In this document: positions 8,640 through 18,374 of the stretch, piece after piece
Layout of the letters: each line of letters opens with the position of its first letter
How positions within the stretch are numbered: position 1 is the first letter of the stretch
From: JAQVEM01 sp964610315
GTDB lineage: Bacteria > Actinomycetota > Humimicrobiia > Humimicrobiales > Humimicrobiaceae
Reading direction: 5' to 3'
Length of the DNA: 64,000 nt
Assembly: GCA_964610315.1 (NCBI GenBank)
Contig: CAZSVM010000003.1
Location: forward strand, 1 to 64,000
Made by a program: the position numbers and the translations under genes
Notes under the pieces: model-generated
What the model saw: only the letters and a program-made list of their open reading frames with translations
What the model was told of the DNA's origin: nothing
Databases searched by the model: none

Positions 8640-9734
8640 TTACTTCTTCCCCTTAATGAATATGTTCCTCATTTGATCCAGATTCAACCCTTCCAGACCC
8701 AGCCTGGAAAGATTTCTTCCCGTGTTTCTAAAATCTCTCTTGAATATAGAATTAGCTATATCGATGAGCGAGTCAATTATTCTTGTCTTTACTCCCAGTT
8801 CCTTACCGAACTCTGAAATAGGAACCAGGCTCATGGGGACATCCTCGGTTATATAACGTACATTTATAGTTCTGGGAGCCATAATTCCCACGTAACCAGG
8901 ATTACTGTGTATGGCATCGAATAAATTATCTTCTACCACATTATAAGCCATTGACAGCCATTCTATGGCAGAATATATATTGGCACATCTTAATTTTCTG
9001 GCAACCATTACTCTTTCTTCATCAACTGACTCCAGAATCTTTGCTACGGATTGAGTAACTCCTTCTATATAAAATTGAAAATTACCCATAGTGGACTCTA
9101 TTCTGCTCAAGTTAAGTATGGTAATGGATGGATGAAATACTGCGCCCATGTTATTAAAGCTGGTTTCAATCACGCTGGCGGCAGGAATAAATTCCGGAAA
9201 TGCATCGTTCAATTTTCTTACCACCGCTTCAGTTTTTCGAGAAGGTATTGCCGCCACCGGTAAAGCCTGTTTTATTCTGAATATTTTTGCAGTAGCCGGA
9301 CCCATACCCCTGCTTGCATATATAAAGGTCTGAGCTTCAGCTACAGTAATATCCTTCTGGTTACCCTCCCTGCGCAGTGTATTTAAAAATTCAAGGGCTC
9401 CGCATGTTCTTCCCGGATTTAAAACCACAATTTGTTTATTACTTAGATAGGGTGCGCAGATTTTGGCAATGGATAAATGCCCGTCTGCAGGCACCACTAC
9501 CATAATTATATCCACCCCTTTAATTGCTTTTTCCATATCACTGGTTACTATATTAAGTTTACCAAAACCTTTGACTTCACCTTCAAGCTCTATTCCCTTC
9601 ATTTTTTTTATAGGTTGAATTCGTGAAAATGTCCGGTTATATAAATTAACTGTAAACCCCTTTATGGCCAGATGCGCCGCTACCGCTTTCCCTCCATGTC
9701 CTGCTCCCACTACGGCAAATTTCAAATCATGCAT
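8640..9734 (-). CDS. Octopine/nopaline dehydrogenase family oxidoreductase
   Basis: 364 residues. The N-terminal Rossmann domain begins with GAGHGGKAVAAHLA, a dinucleotide site, and the second half carries NNMGAVFHPSITILN, matching the catalytic Asn/His-Pro region of opine dehydrogenases. Family members reductively couple an amino acid with a 2-oxo acid, or reverse this, using NAD(P)H; the substrate here cannot be read. The ATG has GGAGG 6 bases upstream. It lies between dnaE (28 bases before) and the B12-binding protein (10 bases after). The pairing suggests a product or substrate of a B12-dependent rearrangement, for example an amino acid. That link is inference. Confidence 0.8.
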   Translation of the reverse strand: MHDLKFAVVGAGHGGKAVAAHLAIKGFTVNLYNRTFSRIQPIKKMKGIELEGEVKGFGKLNIVTSDMEKAIKGVDIIMVVVPADGHLSIAKICAPYLSNKQIVVLNPGRTCGALEFLNTLRREGNQKDITVAEAQTFIYASRGMGPATAKIFRIKQALPVAAIPSRKTEAVVRKLNDAFPEFIPAASVIETSFNNMGAVFHPSITILNLSRIESTMGNFQFYIEGVTQSVAKILESVDEERVMVARKLRCANIYSAIEWLSMAYNVVEDNLFDAIHSNPGYVGIMAPRTINVRYITEDVPMSLVPISEFGKELGVKTRIIDSLIDIANSIFKRDFRNTGRNLSRLGLEGLNLDQMRNIFIKGKK

Positions 9735-9762
9735 TTAATTCCTCCGGTATCTCCTTATATAT

Positions 9763-12700
9763 CTAGACTATATCCCAATTAATTTTATCAGTAAATGTTT
9801 CTCTTAAGTTCTCCTCCAGAGCCTGATTAAAATCTATTCTGCAATTTGATGGAAGTCTGTAGATTTTTTCTACATTTTTCCCATTTTTATCAGTTACTTT
9901 AAATTCCACTTCGTTAAATCCGGGGTATTTTTTTAATACATCATAAAACTGATTTATGAAACTTCTGCTCATATCACTCTTTTTTACAGTAAAGACTATC
10001 CTGCCAATTTTTTCACTTATAAGTTCATTCTGACTCTTATATAATTTTTTATCTTTTTCCAGTTCTTCGAATTCATTGGCTATAATTTTTAACTGGTCCT
10101 CCTTTTTATCCAGCTTTCCCTTAATTTTTACAATTTTATCCTCGGAAACAATTTCTCTATATCGGGTAAGTATGGAAGGGAACACAATTACTTCTATGCT
10201 GTCGGTAACATCCTCCAGGTCCATAAAACACATTTGTTGGTCTTTTTTGGTATATATGATCTTCATCCTGCTTACAATTCCTCCCACCGCAATACTGGTT
10301 TTATCTTCAAGACCATCCAAAGCCTCTATGGGAGTCAATTTGGAGAGCGAATCTTCGTACTCGAACAAAGGATGCCCTGAAATATAAAGGCCCAGCATTT
10401 CTTTTTCAAAATTCAATAACTCCTTCTTTGAAAATTCCCTGAATTTCTCTTCCAATTGATAAGATCCGTTCAGTAATATTTCCTTCTTCTCATTACCGTT
10501 TACTTCAAACAGTGAATACTGCCCTATATCCCGGTCCTTTCTAATTTTTAAAATCTCTTCAATTATACTCTCGTAATTCTCCAATAAATATTTCCTGCTG
10601 AGGCCCAGGGAATCGAAAGTTCCGCTTTTTACTAAACTCTCAATGGTTTTTTTATTCAATACACTGCTGTCCACTCTTTCACAAAAATCTATAAAATTTT
10701 TGAATTTACCGTCTTTTTTTCTCTCTTTCTCTATGGATTCAATAACATTGGTTCCTACATTTTTGATAGCCGATAATCCGAATCTAATTGAATCTTCCAC
10801 TACCGTAAAATCGGTAAAACTTTCATTAATATCGGGAGGTAAAACTCTGATACCCATTCTTCTGGTTTCATTGACATACTGGGCCACTTTTTCCTGACTA
10901 CCCATTCTTATACTAAGAAGCGCCGCCATAAACTCTACCGGATAATTAGCCTTAAGATAAGCAGTCTGATATGAAATCAAAGCATAGGCGGCACTGTGAG
11001 ACTTATTGAATCCATACTCCGCAAAGTGATTTACCAGCTCGAAAATCTTAACCGAAATTCTTTCATCGATTCCCTTTCTTTTTGCACCTTCTATAAACTT
11101 ACTTTTTTGTTTGGATAGTAGACTTCTTTTTTTCTTACTGATGGCTCCTCTTAAAATATCCGCTTCCGACATACTGAAACCGGCCAGCTCCGATGCTATT
11201 CCCATAACCTGTTCCTGATATAGGATAATTCCATAGGTGCTTTCAAGAATTTTCTCCAGAGAAGGATGGAGATAATTTATCTCCTTTCTTCCATTTTTAC
11301 TTTCTACAAAATCTTTTACCATACCGCTCTGTAGAGGACCGGGCCTATATAGTGCCAAAAGTGCGATTAAATCTTCGAATTTTGTTGGTTTCAGGTTTAT
11401 TACCAGTTCCCGCATACCCGAACTCTCAAGCTGGAATACTCCCAGGCATTCACCTTCACTTAACATATCGAAAGTCTTTTGGTCATCCAGATCTATATTA
11501 TTAATATCTATTTGTACACCTTTGGTTTTTTTTATTAAAAACAAGGTTTTATCTATTAGTGACAGTGTTTTAAGTCCCAGAAAGTCCATTTTTAGCAGAC
11601 CTATTTTCTGTATGTCTTCCATTTTATACTGCGTTACAATATCACCTTCATTCTCCTTCTGTATGGGGGTGTAGTTATAAAGGTCCTCCGAAGATATAAC
11701 CACTCCCGCGGCATGGATGGAATCCTGCCTGGATATACCCTCCAGTGAAATGGCTGTATCGATGACCTCTTTAATCTTTTCATTGTTCTGATAAATTTCT
11801 TTTAATTCCGGAACCATTTCCAATGAGTTTTTAATGGTCACGTTCAATTCCATGGGAACCATTTTTGCTATCCGATCCACTTCAGCATAAGGCACCTCCA
11901 TTACTCTTCCTGCATCCCTTATAGCCTGCCTCGCTGCCATGGTTCCGAAAGTAATCAGCTGAGCCACCCTCCTGTCACCGTATTTTCCGGTAACATACTT
12001 AATAACCTCATCTCTTTTTTCGTAACAAAAATCTATATCTATATCCGGCATACTCTTACGTTCCTCATTTAAGAATCTTTCAAACAAAAGGCCGTATTTT
12101 AAAGGTTCTATATCAGTTATCCCTAATAGATAGGAAACAATACTTCCGGCCGCCGAACCTCTTCCCGGCCCCACTCTTATATTGTTATTTTTGGCAAAAT
12201 TAACCAGATCCCACACTATTAAAAAATATTCCGAAAAACCCATTTTCTTTATAACTTCTAGCTCTCTTTTTATTCTTTCATCAATAACCCCCATAATATT
12301 GCCATATCTTTCTTTGGCACCTTCATAACAGAGTTTCTTCAAATACTGGTCCGGGGTATAGCCATCGGGAACTTTAAAAGATGGTATTAAATTCATATCA
12401 AACTTTAAATTTACATTACACCTATCTGCAATCTCCAACGTATTTTCAAGAGCACCTGGAAATTCCTTAAAAAGCTCTTTCATCTGATCATAATTTTTAA
12501 AGTAATATTCTTCCGTGGGAAACTTCAGGCGTCCTGCCTCATTTATAGTAGAACCGGTCTGGATGCAGAGCAGGACATCGTGGGCCTTCCAGTCTTTTTT
12601 ATCCAGATAATGAACATCATTGGTAGCCACCATTGGAATTTTATATTCCGAAGACAATTTTAATAAAACCTTATTTACCTTCTTCTGCTCGGGAATACCT

Positions 12701-13248
12701 GAATCCTGAAGCTCCAAAAAAAAGTTATCCCGGCCGAAAATTTCCATATATTCTTCCAGAATTTTCTTTGCAGTTTCAATCTGTCCCGAAACAATATACT
12801 TTGGAATTTCACCCGAAATACATCCGCTTAAAGCAATGATGCCCTGGCCATAATTTCTTAACAGTTCTTTATCCACTCTCGGCTTATAATAAAAACCCTC
12901 CAGAAATCCAAGACTTACCAGCTTTATAAGATTCTGATAACCCCGGTTATTTTCAGCCAGTAAAGTCAGGTGATATGAAGTTTCTTCCTTCTTATCTCTT
13001 TCCAGTTGTTTATCCCACCTGCTTTTTGGAGCCAGATAAATTTCGGATCCTATTATTGGTTTTATTCCCGATTTTTTGGCCTGGTTGTAGAACTCAATAA
13101 TCCCGTACATAACTCCATGGTCAGTCAACGCCAGAGCGGGCATATCGAACTGGCAGGCTCTTTCTATTAATTGTATTATTCTAGAGGCACCATCTAACAG
13201 GGAGTATTCACTGTGGACATGTAAATGAACGAAATTATCTTTTTTCAT
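9763..13248 (-). CDS. dnaE: DNA polymerase III alpha subunit
   Basis: Replicative polymerase catalytic subunit, 1161 residues, the normal DnaE1 size. Residues 1-270 are the PHP domain with HLHVHSEYSLLDG and LTDHGVMYG. The palm carries PDIDIDF near residue 400, with the paired catalytic aspartates. A helix-hairpin-helix and OB-fold region occupies the C-terminal third. No exonuclease domain of the PolC type is present. It follows the PilB-like gene by 71 bases and precedes the opine dehydrogenase gene by 28. No Shine-Dalgarno site is visible before this ATG. Confidence 0.96.
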   Translation of the reverse strand: MKKDNFVHLHVHSEYSLLDGASRIIQLIERACQFDMPALALTDHGVMYGIIEFYNQAKKSGIKPIIGSEIYLAPKSRWDKQLERDKKEETSYHLTLLAENNRGYQNLIKLVSLGFLEGFYYKPRVDKELLRNYGQGIIALSGCISGEIPKYIVSGQIETAKKILEEYMEIFGRDNFFLELQDSGIPEQKKVNKVLLKLSSEYKIPMVATNDVHYLDKKDWKAHDVLLCIQTGSTINEAGRLKFPTEEYYFKNYDQMKELFKEFPGALENTLEIADRCNVNLKFDMNLIPSFKVPDGYTPDQYLKKLCYEGAKERYGNIMGVIDERIKRELEVIKKMGFSEYFLIVWDLVNFAKNNNIRVGPGRGSAAGSIVSYLLGITDIEPLKYGLLFERFLNEERKSMPDIDIDFCYEKRDEVIKYVTGKYGDRRVAQLITFGTMAARQAIRDAGRVMEVPYAEVDRIAKMVPMELNVTIKNSLEMVPELKEIYQNNEKIKEVIDTAISLEGISRQDSIHAAGVVISSEDLYNYTPIQKENEGDIVTQYKMEDIQKIGLLKMDFLGLKTLSLIDKTLFLIKKTKGVQIDINNIDLDDQKTFDMLSEGECLGVFQLESSGMRELVINLKPTKFEDLIALLALYRPGPLQSGMVKDFVESKNGRKEINYLHPSLEKILESTYGIILYQEQVMGIASELAGFSMSEADILRGAISKKKRSLLSKQKSKFIEGAKRKGIDERISVKIFELVNHFAEYGFNKSHSAAYALISYQTAYLKANYPVEFMAALLSIRMGSQEKVAQYVNETRRMGIRVLPPDINESFTDFTVVEDSIRFGLSAIKNVGTNVIESIEKERKKDGKFKNFIDFCERVDSSVLNKKTIESLVKSGTFDSLGLSRKYLLENYESIIEEILKIRKDRDIGQYSLFEVNGNEKKEILLNGSYQLEEKFREFSKKELLNFEKEMLGLYISGHPLFEYEDSLSKLTPIEALDGLEDKTSIAVGGIVSRMKIIYTKKDQQMCFMDLEDVTDSIEVIVFPSILTRYREIVSEDKIVKIKGKLDKKEDQLKIIANEFEELEKDKKLYKSQNELISEKIGRIVFTVKKSDMSRSFINQFYDVLKKYPGFNEVEFKVTDKNGKNVEKIYRLPSNCRIDFNQALEENLRETFTDKINWDIV

Positions 13249-13319
13249 TCTAAAAGAATCTAGTTGTTTCTTTTGACCAAGATTTCTAATCTAAATTACG
13301 CTAAATATATTAAATATAT

Positions 13320-15002
13320 TTAATAAACAACTCTATATAATTCTTCGAGCGAGGTTATTCCTTCTGCAACTTTATAGGCTCCACTTTCCAGAAGTGTCAT
13401 CATACCTTCTTTTCTGGCAACATCCATTATATCATCAGTACTTCTTCTCATAAGAAGCATTTCTCTTATTTTTTTGGACACAGTCAACAGTGAATATATT
13501 CCGGTTCTCCCTATATAACCTGAAAAATTACATCTCTTGCATCCCACACTTTTATAAATCTTTTTTCCTTTAAGTATGGGCTTTATTTCTTCATTAAAAG
13601 ATGATTCGGGTACATCAACCTTTTTCTTACAATTATTGCATAATATTCTCACCAATCTCTGGGCAACTATGCCTGTTACTGCCGATGATATCATATAGGA
13701 TTCCACTCCCATTTCCAGAAGTCTGGTGAGACTGGATGGGGCATCATTGGTATGCAAAGTGGTTAAAACCAGGTGTCCGGTAATAGCTGCTTCGACAGCT
13801 ATCCTTGCAGTTTCCAGGTCTCTTATTTCACCTATTAAAATTATATCCGGGTCGCTTCTAAGCATAGCTCTCAGGCCTTTTGAAAAACTCATATCTATTT
13901 TAGGATTTACCTGAACCTGCATTATCTGGGGAAATCTATACTCTACAGGATCCTCGATAGTAAAGATTTTTTTCTCGATATTAGAAATTTTACTGAGACT
14001 GGCATATAGAGTGGTAGTTTTTCCTGATCCGGTGGGCCCGGTAATAATAATAGCACCATGGGGTATGCTTATCATATTCAAATACTTGGGAATATCATCC
14101 TCGGACATTCCGGATTTTTTTAAATCAAAAACGGATTCATCTCTATCCAGTATTCTTATGGTGATATTCTCGCCAAAAACAGTGGGTATGGAAGCCAACC
14201 TCAGGTCAATCAATCTACTCCTGTAGCTAATAGAACTTCTACCATCCTGAGGCAATCTGTTTTCGGTTATATCCATCCCCCCCATTATTTTATATCTTGA
14301 AATCAACAATCTTTGAACTGTTTTGGGAACATCTTTTATTTTTTGCAGTACCCCGTCCACTCTAAATCTAATGGCACAATTCTTTTCCTGAGGTTCAATA
14401 TGTATATCACTGGCCCTTAGCGATATGGCCTTCAGTATAATCTGGTTTGCCAGTCTAACCAGAGGATTTTTTTCAGCCAGTTCCTCTTCGAATTTTTTTC
14501 CTACGGTAAAATCTTCATCCTTTATTATTTCCTGAACTTCTTTAAGGCTGTAATCATCGGAGGTATACAATCTTATGATATTTTCAATGTTTTTCTTTGT
14601 ACTGATATATGGTTTCACGTTATAGCCGGTAAGAAGTCTTATCTCATCGATTGCATTTATATCCCGGGGATCAGTCATGGCCACGTGCAGGGTACTGTCG
14701 GCCAGATCAAATGGAAAAACCTTTCTTTTGAACGCAAAATCTTTTGAGATAAGGTTAGCAATCGAAGGATCAATCTGGTCCTGTATCTTATTTAAATCTA
14801 CAACCTCAAAACCCCTCTGGAAGGAAACCAGCTCCATCAAGGTTTCATCAGAGATATATCCCTTCTTTATTAATATCTCTCCTAGCTTCTCACCGGTATC
14901 CTTCTGAATATTTAACGCTTCTTCCAGCTGTTCCTTGGATATAATATTTCTGTTTATAAGTATTTGCCCTATTTTTTCTTTTTTATAATCTATATCTACC
15001 AT
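13320..15002 (-). CDS. Type IV pilus / type II secretion assembly ATPase
   Basis: Hexameric ATPase of the GspE/PilB family that powers pilin assembly at the inner membrane. 560 residues: N-terminal MshEN-type domain (about 1-150), Walker A GPTGSGKTTTLY near 322, an Asp box and Walker B with DPDIILIGEIRD, and a tetracysteine zinc site formed by CNNC and CKRC near 455-495. No pilin, prepilin peptidase, PilC or PilT gene accompanies it, so its partner machinery must be elsewhere. The ATG has AGGA upstream. Confidence 0.92.
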   Translation of the reverse strand: MVDIDYKKEKIGQILINRNIISKEQLEEALNIQKDTGEKLGEILIKKGYISDETLMELVSFQRGFEVVDLNKIQDQIDPSIANLISKDFAFKRKVFPFDLADSTLHVAMTDPRDINAIDEIRLLTGYNVKPYISTKKNIENIIRLYTSDDYSLKEVQEIIKDEDFTVGKKFEEELAEKNPLVRLANQIILKAISLRASDIHIEPQEKNCAIRFRVDGVLQKIKDVPKTVQRLLISRYKIMGGMDITENRLPQDGRSSISYRSRLIDLRLASIPTVFGENITIRILDRDESVFDLKKSGMSEDDIPKYLNMISIPHGAIIITGPTGSGKTTTLYASLSKISNIEKKIFTIEDPVEYRFPQIMQVQVNPKIDMSFSKGLRAMLRSDPDIILIGEIRDLETARIAVEAAITGHLVLTTLHTNDAPSSLTRLLEMGVESYMISSAVTGIVAQRLVRILCNNCKKKVDVPESSFNEEIKPILKGKKIYKSVGCKRCNFSGYIGRTGIYSLLTVSKKIREMLLMRRSTDDIMDVARKEGMMTLLESGAYKVAEGITSLEELYRVVY

Positions 15003-15101
15003 AATAATCCTAAAAATTTTTTATTAATTTTTATAATTATAATATATCTTAAATAATATTACACACCTGCATCAATAAAATATCATTTTTAAAAATTTTC
15101 C

Positions 15102-15881
15102 TTAAACGGTCTTCCTTTTTTTAACTGCCCTGTTAATAATTCCAGCCGCATAACCGGCTCCGAAACCATTATCAATATTTACTACCAGCACTCCCGGACT
15201 GCAGGAATTCAGCATAGTCAATAATGGTGATATTCCCCCAAAACTTGCTCCATAACCGGTACTGGTCGGAACACCTATTACCGGACAGTTTACCATTGAG
15301 CTTATTACTCCCGGCAGTGCTCCTTCCATACCAGCAACAGCTACAATTACATTTGACCGGACCAGTTCATCCTTAAAACTTATAAGCCTGTGTATTCCAG
15401 CAACTCCCACATCATAAATCTTTTTTACCTTGTTTCCCATCAAATAACCGGTTATGGCAGCTTCCTCTGCTACTTTTATATCCGAAGTTCCGGCACATAC
15501 TACGGTTATACCTTCCCTTAACTTATCATCAGGTATATCAAGCGGAGTGTAAATAATATTTGATTTCGAATCAAATATTATATTTTTAATCTCCTTTTTT
15601 AATAAATTGTAAGTTTCAATTGTTGTCCTGGTTATCAGGAGTACGGATGAGTAGTTTAATATTTTTTTTGCTATTTCCAGAATTTGCCCTGGGGTTTTTT
15701 CTGCTCCATATATTACTTCCGGAAAACCTCTTCTCAAAATACGATGGTGGTCAATTTTTGCAAAGCCAATATCCTCAAAATATATATCTTTTATCTTCGA
15801 GATCACTTCCTCTTTTTTTATTATTCCTTCTTTAAAACTATTAAGTAATTTTTCTATTATTTTATTGATATTATTTTCCAT
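15102..15881 (-). CDS. larB: Pyridinium-3,5-bisthiocarboxylate mononucleotide (nickel pincer) biosynthesis protein LarB
   Basis: LarB carboxylates and hydrolyses nicotinic acid adenine dinucleotide in the first step of the nickel-pincer cofactor of lactate racemase and related enzymes. 259 residues; the C-terminal half is PurE-like, with CAGTSD, GVAGIHRL, AGMEGALPGVISSM and the Gly-rich PTSTGYGASFGG. The N terminus has the LarB-typical FAKIDHHRILRRGFPE segment. larC and larE are absent from the window. No Shine-Dalgarno site is clear. Confidence 0.9.
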   Translation of the reverse strand: MENNINKIIEKLLNSFKEGIIKKEEVISKIKDIYFEDIGFAKIDHHRILRRGFPEVIYGAEKTPGQILEIAKKILNYSSVLLITRTTIETYNLLKKEIKNIIFDSKSNIIYTPLDIPDDKLREGITVVCAGTSDIKVAEEAAITGYLMGNKVKKIYDVGVAGIHRLISFKDELVRSNVIVAVAGMEGALPGVISSMVNCPVIGVPTSTGYGASFGGISPLLTMLNSCSPGVLVVNIDNGFGAGYAAGIINRAVKKRKTV

Positions 15882-15958
15882 ATAATAAAAATACCATAAA
15901 TACAGATATTTTTAAATTAATCGCAATATTTGCCTTCTTTTATTAAAATTGGATAATA

Positions 15959-15996
15959 AAAATGCACATATATCGTAATTGATATATGTGCATTTT
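15959..15996 (-). terminator. Terminator hairpin downstream of hppA
   Basis: Perfect inverted repeat: arms AAAATGCACATATATC (15959-15974) and its complement (15981-15996) around a 6-base loop. It starts 22 bases beyond the hppA stop. T-rich flanks exist on both strands, so it may act in both directions. Confidence 0.75.
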
Positions 15997-16017
15997 ATTT
16001 TAATCTGCAGAAGACCA

Positions 16018-18147
16018 TCAAAAATGAAATAATTTACCATACAGGTCGACAACCAGTATCGCAGTCTGGATAGCCACCACACTTATTAGTTTTATTAGTA
16101 TATTCATAGATGGGCCTGCCGTATCTTTTAATGGATCGCCTACGGTATCACCAACCACGGAAGCCGAGTGTTCCGGAGTTCCGCTTTTCCCTTCCTCTTC
16201 GATTTTTTTCTTTGCATTGTCCATAGCTCCGCCTGCATTAGCCATAAAAATAGCCTGGGCAAATCCCGAAATAAGCGCTCCTATAATCAACGCTATTACT
16301 CCTCCCGGACCCAAAAATATACCCACAACAGTAGGGATCACAAAAATGGATATCCCCGGTATAAGTATCCCTCTCTGGGCAGATTTTGTAACTATGGTAA
16401 TGAATTCTTTGGGATCTCCTTTTCCCTTACCTCCAAGTATCGATTTTATCTGCCTTCTTGCCACCTGCACCACTTTATCGGCCGCTCTGCCCACTGCATT
16501 TAGTAAAAGCGAAGTGAAAAAGAACGGCATAAGAACTCCTATAAATAATCCTGACAGCACTCTGGGGTCCTTTATAAAATCCAAAACAATTCCTGATTTT
16601 AAAATCTCTACCTGGGAAAAGTAAGCCTGACCCAGTGCAAGGGCAGTCACTGCCGCACTCCCAATTAAAATTCCTTTTCCGATAGCAGCAGTGGTGTTCC
16701 CCACGGCATCCAGTTTATCGGTTGTCTTTCTAACCTCCGGCGGAAGTTCCGCCATTTCCGCTATTCCGCCCGCATTATCGGATATCGGCCCGTATACATC
16801 TATGGTAATAACAAAAGGCGCAGTAGCAAGCATGCTGACGGCGGATATGGCCACACCATATAATCCCATTTCGAAATTAGTCCTTCCTCCTGAAATATAG
16901 AAGCTAAAAACCATGGCTCCTATTACTGTCAGGGCAGGAAGTATGGTCGATTCCATGCCGTAAGCAAGACCTTCTACAACATAAGTTGCCGGGCCGCTCT
17001 TTGCGCTCTCCATTATACTTCTGGTGGGCCTATATCTGGAATCGGTATAAAGGAGAGTAAACAGCCCGATTAAAAATCCGGTAAGTATTCCGCCGGTTGA
17101 AGCAAAGAACAGAAAATTATATTCCGCACCCATCATATATCTTATTATAAAATAGGATGCAATTATAATTACTCCTACAGTGATAAAAAGCCCGGATAGG
17201 GTTGTAGCGGTAAGAACGCTTACCGTAGCTCCTTCTTTATATTTTCTGATAATAAGCTTGATAATAAAAATGGCAATAATAGAGGCAAATGCTCCTGCCG
17301 TGGCTACCATCATGGGTAAAAGCACACTGTTTGTAAGCGGAGGTAAATTTTTGAAGGCAAGGAACCCCAGAAACTGCGCTGCCACTATGGCACCCAGCCA
17401 TGATTCGAAACTATCCGCTTTCATTCCGCCGACGTCTCCCACATTATCACCTACATTATCGGCAATAGTAGCCGGGTTCCTGTAATCATCTTCTTTCAAA
17501 CCCGATTCAACTTTACCTACGTAATCCGCTCCCATATCTGCGGCTTTAGTGAATATCCCCCCACCGGTTCTCATAAAGAACGCGGCAAAACTGGCACCGA
17601 TGGTAAAGGTAATGGATACATTTACAACTCTGAAAAGGGTATCCACTAAATCAACGGCATGTTGTCCATACCACCAGAAAAGGATATTAAACCAGAAAGC
17701 GGTATAAAACAGTATTGCGGTTGCCAGAATAAGACCTGATGCAGAAGCTGCCGTAATGGCTATATTCATGGCTTCCCCCAGACCTTTTTTCTGGGCAGCA
17801 TGGGTTACCCTGGCATTGGTTGTAGTGGATATCCACATTCCTACATAGCCTATCAGAATGCTAAACCCCATACCGGTTGCAAAAGCCGGGATTGAAGCAA
17901 AGTATAGATATCCAAACTTAACCATAACTCCTAAAATAGTGACCAAAACAGCAAAAAATATAAGCATCATTTTTGCCTGCTGATTGAGGTATGCCCTACT
18001 CCCCACAAATATGGAATGTGAAATCTCTTCCATCCTCTTGGAACCTCTGCTTTTTTTACTGACCAATGATGAAAAGATTATTGCCAGAATTAGCGATATC
18101 CCGGAACCAATAAAAGGAATGATTCTTATTAACATTTGACCTGACAC
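16018..18147 (-). CDS. hppA: Membrane-bound ion-pumping pyrophosphatase, potassium-dependent type
   Basis: Integral membrane enzyme that pumps protons or sodium with the energy of pyrophosphate hydrolysis. 709 residues with about 16 membrane segments. The active-site DNVGDNVGD is near 230-240 and DVYGPISDNAGG in the second half. GNTTAA near 485 has Ala where potassium-independent enzymes have Lys, so the potassium-dependent type is likely. The segment ADSFESW places a membrane Glu as in the Thermotoga sodium pump, so sodium export is possible, but the sequence does not settle it. A GTG start is chosen because GGGGAGG lies 7 bases upstream. It stands alone, with a strong hairpin after it. Confidence 0.93.
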   Translation of the reverse strand: MSGQMLIRIIPFIGSGISLILAIIFSSLVSKKSRGSKRMEEISHSIFVGSRAYLNQQAKMMLIFFAVLVTILGVMVKFGYLYFASIPAFATGMGFSILIGYVGMWISTTTNARVTHAAQKKGLGEAMNIAITAASASGLILATAILFYTAFWFNILFWWYGQHAVDLVDTLFRVVNVSITFTIGASFAAFFMRTGGGIFTKAADMGADYVGKVESGLKEDDYRNPATIADNVGDNVGDVGGMKADSFESWLGAIVAAQFLGFLAFKNLPPLTNSVLLPMMVATAGAFASIIAIFIIKLIIRKYKEGATVSVLTATTLSGLFITVGVIIIASYFIIRYMMGAEYNFLFFASTGGILTGFLIGLFTLLYTDSRYRPTRSIMESAKSGPATYVVEGLAYGMESTILPALTVIGAMVFSFYISGGRTNFEMGLYGVAISAVSMLATAPFVITIDVYGPISDNAGGIAEMAELPPEVRKTTDKLDAVGNTTAAIGKGILIGSAAVTALALGQAYFSQVEILKSGIVLDFIKDPRVLSGLFIGVLMPFFFTSLLLNAVGRAADKVVQVARRQIKSILGGKGKGDPKEFITIVTKSAQRGILIPGISIFVIPTVVGIFLGPGGVIALIIGALISGFAQAIFMANAGGAMDNAKKKIEEEGKSGTPEHSASVVGDTVGDPLKDTAGPSMNILIKLISVVAIQTAILVVDLYGKLFHF

Positions 18148-18374
18148 AAAATACCTCCCCTTAAAAAACTAAATTAATTTTACTTGCCGGTTCGTATTAA
18201 TCCGAAGTTAGGAAAGCTTTGCAACCTCAAAACATTCCCGAATATTTTATTAAAAATATATACAATAAGCAATGCAAAAAAGCAAATTTAAAAAATAAAA
18301 ATAGGGATAAATAAAATCCGGTATAAGGATTATTTTAAAATATATGCATATACTCATTGTAAAAAAAACTTTAA

